This document shows, piece after piece, positions 15,573 to 23,349 of a stretch of DNA of 64,000 nucleotides. Every line of letters begins with the position of its first letter. Position 1 is the stretch's first letter. The notes under the pieces are model-generated. The model was not told the origin of the DNA. It did not search any database and saw only the letters and a program-made list of their open reading frames with translations. This stretch comes from Paraburkholderia ferrariae NBRC 106233 (GTDB lineage: Bacteria > Pseudomonadota > Gammaproteobacteria > Burkholderiales > Burkholderiaceae), in assembly GCF_000685035.1 (NCBI RefSeq), contig NZ_BAYB01000042.1:1-64000 (forward strand). Direction: 5' to 3'. The position numbers were made by a program, and so were the translations under genes.

Positions 15573-16238
15573 TTATTGGGGCACGAAGATAGTAACGAGG
15601 GCAGTCGTTTTTCGCGCGGCGACCAGGGCGGTCAGCTCGGTGTGGAAGCGCTCGGCAGCCAGCTCGGCGGGCCAGGGCTCCCAGGGTGCGCAGTCGTAGA
15701 TCGAAGCCAGCGGATCGACGGACAGGATCGGGTGCGTGATGCCCAGCTCGTTGCGAATCTCGGCCAGCGTCCAGCCGGCGCAGCGCAAGGCCTCGGATGC
15801 GGCCGCGATGGCGTCGGCGCGCTTGTGCAAGGGGTAGGCCTCACCCGACCAGGGAACGAGGCTGTAGCGGGCGAATATGGCCCGCGCGAGGCGATCCCCA
15901 ACGGCCCGGAAGGGATCACCCAGGACTGCCTTCAGCGGCGATATGCAGTCGAAGCCCAAGAACCCTTCTTCGGCATCGTGCAGCAGCTCCAGCAGCGAAG
16001 CGTCCATGTCCAGCGCCTCTGCGGTCATCTGCCGGCGCAGCGCCAAGACGGTCAGCGAGTGCTGAGCGACCGACAGGGGGTGCGTCCATGACGATTCCCC
16101 CCCCCACCGGTAGGTGCGGGACAGGCGGATGGCAAGGTCGGTGTCCGTCCAGGCCTGCGGATCGGGGTTGATGAGGTCGAGGCGGCCGCCAGACGGCAGA
16201 CGAGTCCAGGCGCGCGGCTTGCCGCCCTCGCCGCTCAT
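15573..16238 (-). pseudogene. HD-domain phosphohydrolase-like protein, 3' end replaced by IS110
   Basis: 221 residues with YRWGGESSWTHPLSVAQHSLTVLAL, LLELLHDAEEGFLGFD and HKRADAIAAASE, the H...HD...D pattern of YfbR/HD hydrolases that act on nucleotides. The last codons (FVPQ, stop) come from the right end of the IS110 element, so the original C-terminus is lost. Reading the frame across the far IS junction (14147 leftward) would give only about nine further residues before a stop, so the loss is small and the enzyme may remain active. Confidence 0.75.
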
Positions 16239-16969
16239 TGCTTGCTCCGGGGCTTGTACGCGCCGGCCAGGTCGAGCCCGAGTCGGCCCGCCAGACCTTG
16301 GAGCGATGCCAGGATCAGCCCATCGGGATCAAGGCCGTCCTCTGTCGTCTCCGACACGCTGGCGATCACGGACGCGCGCCGGCCATCAGCGTAGCGCTCG
16401 ATGTTGACCGTGGCGCGCTGCTTGTAGGCCCACTGGTCGCATTTCGCCAAGCACTTGCCGTCAGGGTCGCCCACGGCGCTGTTCACCGCGTCCTGCACGC
16501 CCGTCGCGTTGCCCACGTTTTGCAGCACGGTGCCGGCGACCACAGCCAGCGGATTCAAGCCCAGGGCGACCGAGAAGCCACGGCCGCTCTTGGTCTTCAG
16601 GGCCTCGGGATGCTCGGCGTATTCACCCAAGCGGATCTCGGCCGTGCGATTGGTCGCGGGCCGCATCGCCTGGAAGGCACCGTCGAAGATGTAGGCGATG
16701 TCAGCCTGCACTTTGCTGTCGGCCAGCTCGTAGCCCTGCGCCCTGAAGGCGTCTTGCAGCGCCTTCGACAGCGCCGGGCTGTCGTTGAACTCCACGTACA
16801 GCTTGCGGCCCTTGTCGCCTTCCGGCGCGATCTTGCCGACAAGGCGATTCTTGATCGACGGCGCGGCTGCCGGCGCTTGCGCTACCGGCGAGCTGGCGTC
16901 GGTCTGAGCCGATTCAGCCCAGGCCGCGGTCGCGGCGGCCAAGAGCATGGGGATCAGAAGTTTTCGCAT
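16235..16969 (-). CDS. Exported protein, possibly TraT-like
   Basis: 244 residues with signal peptide MRKLLIPMLLAAATAAWAES. The segment KLYVEFNDSPALSKALQDAFRAQGYELADSKVQADIAYIFDGAF and later a glycine-rich hydrophobic stretch recall the TraT surface-exclusion family (periplasmic repeat followed by a Gly-rich helix), and ATVNIERYADG fits its C-terminal strand. There is no lipobox, unlike TraT. The call is tentative; the gene is solid and overlaps the HD gene by four bases. Confidence 0.6.
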   Translation of the reverse strand: MRKLLIPMLLAAATAAWAESAQTDASSPVAQAPAAAPSIKNRLVGKIAPEGDKGRKLYVEFNDSPALSKALQDAFRAQGYELADSKVQADIAYIFDGAFQAMRPATNRTAEIRLGEYAEHPEALKTKSGRGFSVALGLNPLAVVAGTVLQNVGNATGVQDAVNSAVGDPDGKCLAKCDQWAYKQRATVNIERYADGRRASVIASVSETTEDGLDPDGLILASLQGLAGRLGLDLAGAYKPRSKQ

Positions 16970-16975
16970 GGCGTA

Positions 16976-17716
16976 TCAACCCTTCTCGGCACGCAGGTGG
17001 TCGCGTTCGCGGGGCTGCTGCAAGCTGCCGTTGATCCAGCGATGCAGGTTCACAGCTCCTTCGGCTGGGCAGTTGATGAACCGGCGAACATCCGCCGCCA
17101 CCGCCTCGTCAAAGCGGTTCACGAAGCCGAAGTTGCGGCCGCCCATCGTGCTGACCATGAGGTACATGAACGACACCATCACCAGCAGGTTCACAGCGGT
17201 GGGGATGGCCGCAACAAGCTCGTCTTTCGTGACTATCTGGATCGCGTGCAGTGCAGTAGCGAACGACTCCGGCGCGAAGAAGTAGCAGCCAGCCGCGCCC
17301 CAAAAGACCAAGATCGGCAGCGTCCAGATCAGGCTGTCCAGGGCACGGAATAGGCATCCGAGGACGTTGACGAACTGCGCGACGTACAGGCGGACATCAA
17401 AGAACACGTCACGGCGGATGCGGGCGTAGCGGGCGTCGGAAATCTCGCCAGCCTCCACGCCATTGACGTTCACAGTCCAGGAAAAAGGGTCGGCGGCGTC
17501 GATGCGCTTGTCCAGCGCGGCCCGGTAACGCGCAAGCATCCCCGTCACCGTGAAGGCGAACATCGAGGCGAACACAGCGGCAGGCAAGATGTCGGCTGCC
17601 CGGCGAAGCATGAAAATCGAGGTGAGTGAAACGGCCGCGAGCCACACAACGGCCGCTACCGCCTTGTTCTCCTTGTGGAAGCGGATCACTTCATCACGGG
17701 CTTGTTGGAACTTCAT
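16976..17716 (-). CDS. Integral membrane hypothetical protein, 246 aa
   Basis: Four predicted membrane helices (AVVWLAAVSLTSIFML, AAVFASMFAFTVTGML, LIWTLPILVFWGAAGCYFF, AVNLLVMVSFMYLMVSTMG) around a cytosolic or periplasmic loop. Start at MKFQQARDEV, behind a GGAGATA site and 30 bp from palindrome copy 3. No family recognised. Confidence 0.65.
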   Translation of the reverse strand: MKFQQARDEVIRFHKENKAVAAVVWLAAVSLTSIFMLRRAADILPAAVFASMFAFTVTGMLARYRAALDKRIDAADPFSWTVNVNGVEAGEISDARYARIRRDVFFDVRLYVAQFVNVLGCLFRALDSLIWTLPILVFWGAAGCYFFAPESFATALHAIQIVTKDELVAAIPTAVNLLVMVSFMYLMVSTMGGRNFGFVNRFDEAVAADVRRFINCPAEGAVNLHRWINGSLQQPRERDHLRAEKG

Positions 17717-17745
17717 CGGGTATCTCCTTCCTAGTGGTGGGTGAG

Positions 17746-17761
17746 GTTTCGCGCGCGAAAG
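17746..17761. repeat. Dispersed palindrome copy 3
   Basis: GTTTCGCGCGCGAAAG, one outer base different from the consensus, in the gap between two genes and just upstream of the 16976-17716 gene. Confidence 0.75.
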
Positions 17762-17765
17762 TCGC

Positions 17766-18128
17766 TCAGTGCGACTTGGTGAACGGGTTGAGGCTCCAGT
17801 TCGCATTGGCCAGCGCAGCGGCCGAAATGCGTTCTCGCTGCTCCGGCGCGAGGCTGTCCCACAGCTCGCGCATGGCGCGGGCATTGCACGGGCCTAGGTC
17901 GATGATGTGGATCAGCCTGACCTGGCCGCCCTGGATGCGGGCTTTGGCGGCCTCGATCACAGCCTGCATCGAAGCCGGGGAAGCTGCCGCGAACTCAGCG
18001 AAGCCGTCGCCGGCAGCTTGCGCCACCTCGGCCGCAGTCTTGCCGTTCAGGAACTCGGCGATGGCCGGTGCAAGCAGAGCCTCCAGCAGCGCAGCGGTTT
18101 GATGATCCCAATAGTTGTCGGTGCTCAT
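17766..18128 (-). CDS. Hypothetical protein, 120 aa
   Basis: Helical, Ala-rich, cytosolic (LLEALLAPAIAEFLNGKTAAEVAQAAGDGFAEF; LWDSLAPEQRERISAAAL). Lies six bases after the OmpA-like gene in the same direction. Family unknown. Confidence 0.6.
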   Translation of the reverse strand: MSTDNYWDHQTAALLEALLAPAIAEFLNGKTAAEVAQAAGDGFAEFAAASPASMQAVIEAAKARIQGGQVRLIHIIDLGPCNARAMRELWDSLAPEQRERISAAALANANWSLNPFTKSH

Positions 18129-18134
18129 AGTCGT

Positions 18135-19103
18135 TCATCCTTTCGTGATGGCAATCTCGGCGCGGCGGTTCTGCCGCTTGCCTTCCTCGGTGCCGTTGTC
18201 GCCAGCGAAGCATGTCAGGCAAGTTGTCGCCTTGATCTTCGAGGCTGGGATGCTTGCGGCGATCAAGGCGGCGCGGACGATGCGGGCACGGGCCAGCGCC
18301 AGGCGCTCATTGCCAGCAGTGGTGCCGGTGCTGTCCGTCTGCCCCGTCACCACGATGCCGGGCGCACCCTTGGCAGTTGTGGCGAAGCGCTTGATGTAGG
18401 CGAGGGCGTCTGAATCGAGCCTAGCGGATGCGCTGGCAAACAGGACGTGGCCAGGTTCGGCTGCCGGCTGCACTGCCGCAGCCACACGCTGGGCCGGCAT
18501 GGTTGCGGCCGCAGGCTTGGCCGCTGGCTCGGCGAGCGTGGCCACCAGGTTGCCGCGCATCATGATCGGCTCGGGCTCAGCCGCTTTCAGCGGCTCGGCC
18601 GGGACGATGGCCACCGGGGTCTTGGCCGTTGGCACCGCACATGGGTTGCAGGGTACGAAAACCAGTTCGCCACTCTGCGGATCGCGCACCTGCCCCATGC
18701 CGGTGATGGTCGGATAGGCCATCCCCTCAAGCGGCTTGTGCGAGGGCAAGTCGGGCTGCGTGGCGCAGCCCGCCAGGCCTGCGACGGCATACGCGGCCGA
18801 CAGGGACAGGGCGAGCTTCCCGAAGCTGGCCAGCGAGCGCTCGGGCTCGATGGTCTTGCGGCCCTGGCGCGTGATGCGGAGCACTAGGCTCCCTCCCTCG
18901 ATCTGTCGCTTCACGATGAGCTTCTTGGTCATCAGCGCGCGGATGGCCGTGATGCTCTCTTGCAGGCGTGCCATGTCGTTGTCGGCACTCAGGCGACGGC
19001 AGGCGATGCGCTCGGCGACGGTGCGGATGCCGGTGGCCGGCCCTTGGAGAAGCGCGCGCAACACGGCGCGCTCCTGCGCGGTCAATTCGTTGTGCGCGTC
19101 CAT
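18135..19103 (-). CDS. Winged-HTH / membrane / OmpA-like fusion protein, 322 aa
   Basis: Residues 1-85 look like a winged helix-turn-helix (AVLRALLQGPATGIRTVAERIACRR ... ALMTKKLIVKRQIEGGSLVLRITRQG). Residues 92-112 form a hydrophobic segment ending LAGC, a lipobox. A Pro/Ala linker leads to an OmpA/MotB peptidoglycan-binding domain (VLFASASARLDSDALAYI, VVTGQTDSTGTTAGNERLALARA, QNRRAEIAI). Read whole it is a ToxR-like membrane regulator with a cell-wall-binding sensor. However, a GTG at 18884 has GGGAGG at good spacing and would give a plain OmpA-like lipoprotein, so two products are possible. Confidence 0.75.
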   Translation of the reverse strand: MDAHNELTAQERAVLRALLQGPATGIRTVAERIACRRLSADNDMARLQESITAIRALMTKKLIVKRQIEGGSLVLRITRQGRKTIEPERSLASFGKLALSLSAAYAVAGLAGCATQPDLPSHKPLEGMAYPTITGMGQVRDPQSGELVFVPCNPCAVPTAKTPVAIVPAEPLKAAEPEPIMMRGNLVATLAEPAAKPAAATMPAQRVAAAVQPAAEPGHVLFASASARLDSDALAYIKRFATTAKGAPGIVVTGQTDSTGTTAGNERLALARARIVRAALIAASIPASKIKATTCLTCFAGDNGTEEGKRQNRRAEIAITKG

Positions 19104-19107
19104 CGCA

Positions 19108-19383
19108 TCAGCCCTTCACCTTGGCCTTGAAGATCGCGCCCGGCACGAAGCGCGGCTTCACCGTCGCCGGCAGGCTCATGGCCTGGCCGGTGGTCGGGTT
19201 GCGGCCGGTGCGCGCGGCCACATCGGCGCGCTTGAAGGTGCCAAAGCCCGTCAGCGTGACTTGATCGCCCTTGGCGACGGTTCCCTGCACGTTCTCGATG
19301 AAGGAATCCAGGAAGCGGCCCACTGCCGTCTTGGTGGCGTCCGTGTCCGCTGCGATGGCGTCGATGAGTTCTTGCTTGTTCAT
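19108..19383 (-). CDS. hup: HU/IHF-family nucleoid protein
   Basis: 91 residues, full length for HU: MNKQELIDAIAADTDATKTAVGRFLDSFIENV, VTLTGFGTFKRADVAARTGRNPTTGQ (the Pro-tipped DNA-binding arm) and FKAKVKG at the end. Plasmid-borne HU-like proteins help compact the plasmid and aid recombination or replication complexes. It lies four bases upstream of the OmpA-like gene. Confidence 0.93.
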   Translation of the reverse strand: MNKQELIDAIAADTDATKTAVGRFLDSFIENVQGTVAKGDQVTLTGFGTFKRADVAARTGRNPTTGQAMSLPATVKPRFVPGAIFKAKVKG

Positions 19384-19408
19384 GCTCTATTGCTCCAGTT
19401 GGTGGTTT

Positions 19409-19930
19409 TCAAAGGCCCAGCGCGCGAGCTGCACGTGCCAGATGCTCGGGGGTCAGACCGTCGAAGTAGTCCGTGGCGATGAGGTGCCGGTCAGCCGTGG
19501 TCGGGAAGCCTTCCGGCTTGTCGTCCAGGGCGACCCATCGCTCGATGTCGTACCGGGCGACCAGGGCCAGAATCTCCTGCTCCCGGTCGGCGTCTTCGAT
19601 GGTTGGGGTTGTGCCGATGACGCGCTCGCGCACGTCCGCGCTGAACAGCTCGGCCAGGTCGTCATAAAAGTGGCTGTCCTTCCAGTTCGAGGCAATCACC
19701 ACGTCGATGACCGTGTGCTTGCGAAGCCAGGCCTCCAGCATCGGCAGGTACAGCAGCGTGCCCGATTGCGCCGGGTGCAGCACGCCGTCGATGTCCAGCA
19801 TCAGGACGTGGCTGGATGGCGGCCTGGTCAGGCGGCCGTTCGGCAAGGCGATGTCCGTGGCGGTCAGCTCGATGGAAGGCTCCGCGACGGCAGGCCTCGG
19901 GCGCAACATGCGCAGCAAGGCCTGGATCAT
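19409..19930 (-). CDS. HAD-like hydrolase domain protein
   Basis: 173 residues. HVLMLDIDGVLHP is HAD motif I (DxDG), VVIASNWKDS motif II, and YDIERWVALDDKPEG the acidic motif IV. This small form resembles the HAD domain found in RNA-repair 'Swiss army knife' proteins. Overlaps the DUF1173 gene by four bases, implying a joint role. Substrate unknown. Confidence 0.75.
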   Translation of the reverse strand: MIQALLRMLRPRPAVAEPSIELTATDIALPNGRLTRPPSSHVLMLDIDGVLHPAQSGTLLYLPMLEAWLRKHTVIDVVIASNWKDSHFYDDLAELFSADVRERVIGTTPTIEDADREQEILALVARYDIERWVALDDKPEGFPTTADRHLIATDYFDGLTPEHLARAARALGL

Positions 19931-21147
19931 TCGCGTGGCCCCCGGTCATGGCCTAGCGCCGGCAGAGCGGGCATGTCGGCCTCGCCGGCACGCCAGAGCC
20001 AATGAGCGAGCTTGCTTTCGTCCATCAACTCGGTCAGTGCGGCCGCGTATTCCTCCGTCGCGCCAGGCGGCAACACGTACATGGCCGTGGGCTCGGGCGC
20101 GGTGTCGGACGCGACCAGGCACGCCAGCGGCCGGCTGGACGGCAGGTTGTAGCGCATCCCCTTCATGAACCGACGATTGGCGCGGCTCATGGCGTCGATC
20201 ACCATCTGGTCGAAAGTGCTCTCGAAGGGAATCCAGTTCTCCGTTACCGACATCAAGGCGACTTCCTCCAGCGAAGCGATGCCGGTGTTGCCCACGCTGA
20301 AGGTGCCGATGGCCATCAGGTGGGTGTCCTCCAGGGCATCCCACAAGCCCAGCTCGACCTCGAAGCGTTTGAGCAAGCGCTTGTGCAGGTCGTCGTTCAT
20401 CATGAAATGGCAGTCGGGCAGGTGCTTGAAGACGATCTTGTGGCCATATCGAGACTGCGCCACTTCCTTCACCTCGCCGATCACGATCATCAGCCGGCGC
20501 GAACCCTTGACCGTGGCCGCCGCCTTGCCCATGTGGGCGATGCGGCGTTGAGTGATTTCGTTCTTCTTTTCGGCGTTGAAGCTCTCCGGGATGTAGAGGA
20601 TGTCGGCCAGCGATGCGCCCTTGGCCATCTTGTCCTCGGCTGCTTGCATCAGGTACTTGCGGATGACGTACCAGCTCCGTTTGCCCGCCATGTTGGGTGC
20701 CCAGCGGTTGAAGCCCGCTTCTTCCCACAGGTAATGCAGCGTTCCGCGCAGCGTGAGCTTGTTGCCATCGGTCTTCACGCTGTCGGTTTCCGCGCCGCTG
20801 GCGATAGGTGCAGAGCGGCCGGCCACTTTGGTCAGCGAGAAGTCCAGCTTGAGGGCCGTCAGCCCTTCCTCCGGGTCTTCCTGGATCGCGGTGCCCATGA
20901 CTTGGCCAAGCCCGGAAAGCTCCGGTGGCGGCTCATAGGAGTCGCAGGCGGGTGCATGGTCGCCGCCAGAGTTGGGCATCCGCTTGATGACGAACTTGCC
21001 TGCCACCTTGGCGATATACATTTCGATGCCAGGATCGCGGCACACGCACACCGGCCGGGTCTTCGCCGTATAGGCATGGGCCAGCGCGTCGTTCATGCCT
21101 GGGTCATCGCTTTTGATGCGCTGCTCGCCAATGCGGTAGGTGCTCAT
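19927..21147 (-). CDS. DUF1173-family protein
   Basis: 406 residues. The opening VCVCRDPGIEMYIAKVAGKFVIKRMPNSGGDHAPACDSYEPP with paired Cys and a His/Cys pair suggests a small metal-binding N-terminal region typical of DUF1173, followed by a domain with HLMAIGTFSVGNTGIASLEEVALMSVTENWIPFES. DUF1173 proteins are common on conjugative elements and unstudied. Starts 36 bp from palindrome copy 4. Confidence 0.7.
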   Translation of the reverse strand: MSTYRIGEQRIKSDDPGMNDALAHAYTAKTRPVCVCRDPGIEMYIAKVAGKFVIKRMPNSGGDHAPACDSYEPPPELSGLGQVMGTAIQEDPEEGLTALKLDFSLTKVAGRSAPIASGAETDSVKTDGNKLTLRGTLHYLWEEAGFNRWAPNMAGKRSWYVIRKYLMQAAEDKMAKGASLADILYIPESFNAEKKNEITQRRIAHMGKAAATVKGSRRLMIVIGEVKEVAQSRYGHKIVFKHLPDCHFMMNDDLHKRLLKRFEVELGLWDALEDTHLMAIGTFSVGNTGIASLEEVALMSVTENWIPFESTFDQMVIDAMSRANRRFMKGMRYNLPSSRPLACLVASDTAPEPTAMYVLPPGATEEYAAALTELMDESKLAHWLWRAGEADMPALPALGHDRGPRE

Positions 21148-21148
21148 G

Positions 21149-21358
21149 TCAGTCCTCCCTGGTGTCTTCGGGTTTTGAAAGGCTTTCGCGCGCGAAAGCG
21201 GCTTGGCGCAGGAATCCCTGGCTCGATGCCTTGGGATCGGCCGCGCCGGCAGCGCCGTCCGGGAAGGCCTCGTTCAGCTTCTCCAGCAGGGGATCGAGCG
21301 GCGAGCTGGGAACCTGCTCGGCGGGTGTCGCATCAGGGGTCTTGGTTGGTTCAGCCAC
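21149..21358 (-). CDS. Small hypothetical protein, 69 aa
   Basis: Disordered, Pro/Ala-rich (TKTPDATPAEQVPSSPLDPLLEKLNEAFPDG). Its C-terminal codons are written by palindrome copy 4 (AFARES). It sits between the zeta-toxin fusion and the DUF1173 gene, one or two bases from each, so it is part of the operon. Confidence 0.55.
   Translation of the reverse strand: MAEPTKTPDATPAEQVPSSPLDPLLEKLNEAFPDGAAGAADPKASSQGFLRQAAFARESLSKPEDTRED
21183..21198. repeat. Dispersed palindrome copy 4
   Basis: Perfect copy inside the 3' end of the 69-aa gene and 36 bp before the DUF1173 start. Confidence 0.8.
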
Positions 21359-21361
21359 GGC

Positions 21362-23044
21362 CTATCTCCCCATGTCGCGGCCCTCACGGGCCTGATCGTG
21401 TTGTGGCTCCTTGCCCAGCTCGTGGACTTGGTTCTTCCCGGCCGCGTACTGGATAGCCACCTTCTCGCCGACTTGCATGTCTCGATCCAGCGAGGCCTTC
21501 TCGTACCGGACAGCGATCATGTCGGACATCTTCACCAGGGCGTGCTGCGATGACTCGGCCACCACTTCACCCTTCACGTCGCGCTTCAGCTCGTCGGGGT
21601 CACGCACCATCAGACCGCGATGCGCGGCAGCGGCGTCGATCACGCGGCGCGATTCGTCCAGGGTCACATTGCCTTGCGGCACCTGGCCACGATGAAGCTG
21701 CTCGGACAGTTCGGCGCGCGCCGTGAAGTAGGAGTTTTCGCGCTGGTCTTGCGACGCCTGGGCCGTCCATGACTGCTTGAGTTCGTGGAGCTGCTTGTAG
21801 GCACCGTCCAGCTCGGGGTGCCGCTCCAGGGCCTCGCGCTTGGTCATCTGGTCGAAGGCCGCCGCGCGCTGATAGGTGTTGGACTGCTCGAAGCGATCCA
21901 GATCAGCGCGGGCCGCATCGAGCTTGGAAGCCAGCTCGCCACGGTCTGCAATGACGGGCTTTGGGCTGCGGTCGGCATCGGGCTTCAGTGCTTCGGCATA
22001 GGCGCGCTTCAGAGCCTCGTCGTTGCCACCGATCCACTTGTTGTATTCCCGGAGCCCATCCTTTTCCGTGTAGGTGGTCTGGCCAGGATGCGAGGCGGCC
22101 TCTCGGCCGTTGAGCAAGCGCTCGGTGCGGATCACATAAGGATGCTCCTGGGTGGGCGCATCTCTGAATGCCTTGGCCGCCTCGTGGACGTTCTGGTATT
22201 CCTTCGACTCGCCACTGGCCACGGTGCCCACGGTGTAGCTCACGTTGTCGCGCACGCCTTCGCGCTGCTTGGCCAGGGTGTTGATTTCGTAGAGGGCCGA
22301 AACGTAGTCCCGGCGCTCGGCGTGCGTCCATTCGCGCGAGCGCTCCTGCTGCAAGGCCTGTGCAGCCTCGGGGGCTTTCTGCCACTCGCCGCGCTCCTGC
22401 TTGTTCTCGTAGACCGGGCGCTGGTTGGCGTCGTAGAGGCGCACGGTGTCGGCCAGCTTCTCGCGCTCCAGAGAGCGAACCGACTCCACCATGCCGGTGT
22501 AGGCCGCGTCGTGCTGCTCGCGGTTGACGAAGCGACCGGTGCCACGCTCGGCCACTTGTTCCTCGAACCGCAGGCGCGCGCGCGTCATTGAGGTTTCGGG
22601 GTTCACCGCCATCACGCGGGCCTCCACCTCGTAGCCGTTCTCCTTCAGGCGGTTGGTCAGCTCGCGGATGTTCTCCGGGCTGCGCATGGTGCCGTCCACC
22701 ACCAGGTTGCGTCGGCCCTCCACAGCCGCCATCGTGAGCCGCGTGGCCCACTCGCCGGCTTCCTTGTGGGTGCGGTCGGCCGCGTTCTGCGGGTCTTCCT
22801 TGCTGAGCTGCTTGTAGCGCGGGTTTTCCTCGCGCATCCGGTCAGCGTCAATCACCACAGCCCCGCCGTTGCCACGGAACTCACGGGCCGCTTCTGCTGC
22901 CAGTGCCGACTTGCCGGAGCCTGGCTGTCCACCCAACACGATGGCCTTGGGGTTGTCCTTGGCCTCGGTGCGTGTCAGGGCATCGCGCTCTACGTCCTTG
23001 TAGGCGCTCTCCATCGCATATTTCGATACCTCGCCGGCTGCCAT
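21362..23044 (-). CDS. Zeta-toxin kinase with C-terminal plasmid module
   Basis: 560 residues. Residues 1-200 are a zeta-toxin domain: Walker A GQPGSGKS at about 39-46, AVVIDADRMREENP with the catalytic Asp, and VDGTMRSPENIRELTNRLKENGYEVEARVMAVNPETSMTRARLRFEEQ. Zeta toxins phosphorylate UDP-N-acetylglucosamine. The middle is helical. Residues about 389-560 share order and wording with the C-terminal region of the Fic protein at 23350-24444 (RHPELDGAYK, HRGLMVRD, GEVVA, MIAVRYE, IQYAAGKNQV). That module resembles KfrB-type domains of plasmid proteins. The upstream 89-aa gene is the likely antitoxin. Confidence 0.82.
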   Translation of the reverse strand: MAAGEVSKYAMESAYKDVERDALTRTEAKDNPKAIVLGGQPGSGKSALAAEAAREFRGNGGAVVIDADRMREENPRYKQLSKEDPQNAADRTHKEAGEWATRLTMAAVEGRRNLVVDGTMRSPENIRELTNRLKENGYEVEARVMAVNPETSMTRARLRFEEQVAERGTGRFVNREQHDAAYTGMVESVRSLEREKLADTVRLYDANQRPVYENKQERGEWQKAPEAAQALQQERSREWTHAERRDYVSALYEINTLAKQREGVRDNVSYTVGTVASGESKEYQNVHEAAKAFRDAPTQEHPYVIRTERLLNGREAASHPGQTTYTEKDGLREYNKWIGGNDEALKRAYAEALKPDADRSPKPVIADRGELASKLDAARADLDRFEQSNTYQRAAAFDQMTKREALERHPELDGAYKQLHELKQSWTAQASQDQRENSYFTARAELSEQLHRGQVPQGNVTLDESRRVIDAAAAHRGLMVRDPDELKRDVKGEVVAESSQHALVKMSDMIAVRYEKASLDRDMQVGEKVAIQYAAGKNQVHELGKEPQHDQAREGRDMGR

Positions 23045-23056
23045 CTACGCCTCCGT

Positions 23057-23326
23057 TCAGTTGCTTGCGTAGAGGTCGCGGGCCTGCTGGCCGAACCGCT
23101 TGATGACCGACTCGATGGCTTCCTCGTCGTTCGGCTCCAGGGCTTCCCGCAGATCGCGCAAGCTGCTCTTGGCCGCCTCGGCGACCTTGATGGCGTTCTC
23201 GTCGGGTTGAGGCTTGTCGCGCTCGATGGCAATCTGCTCGGAGTGGTGGGCAATGATGGCCCCCAGCACGTCCAGCGCCACCTCGTAACGGACGCCCGTG
23301 CGGCTGAAAAGTCCTGCTGTGCTCAT
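23057..23326 (-). CDS. Candidate antitoxin for the zeta fusion, 89 aa
   Basis: A small helical protein (VLGAIIAHHSEQIAIERDKPQPDENAIKVAEAAKSSLRDLREAL) ending 12 bp before the zeta gene on the same strand. Epsilon-type antitoxins are small three-helix proteins of about this size encoded directly upstream of zeta. Sequence identity to known epsilon is not apparent, so the assignment is from size, fold character and position. Confidence 0.5.
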   Translation of the reverse strand: MSTAGLFSRTGVRYEVALDVLGAIIAHHSEQIAIERDKPQPDENAIKVAEAAKSSLRDLREALEPNDEEAIESVIKRFGQQARDLYASN

Positions 23327-23349
23327 GTCGTATTCCTTTCCCTTGTCGA

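Larger units (their letters stand above)
14148..15584 (-). mobile_element. IS110-family insertion sequence, about 1.44 kb
   Basis: A single IS110-type transposase with short ends related as GTGCCCC (14148-14154) and GGGGCAC (15578-15584). No long terminal inverted repeats are seen, as usual for IS110. The right end supplies the stop codon of the neighbouring HD-domain gene, showing that the element inserted into that gene. Exact borders are inferred from the short repeats. Confidence 0.7.

Noticed and set aside
20002..21456. 484-codon rightward open frame opposite DUF1173
   Set aside because: Composition (His/Arg/Gln/Val-rich, no domains) is that of a shadow frame; the leftward gene has coupled neighbours and a known family.
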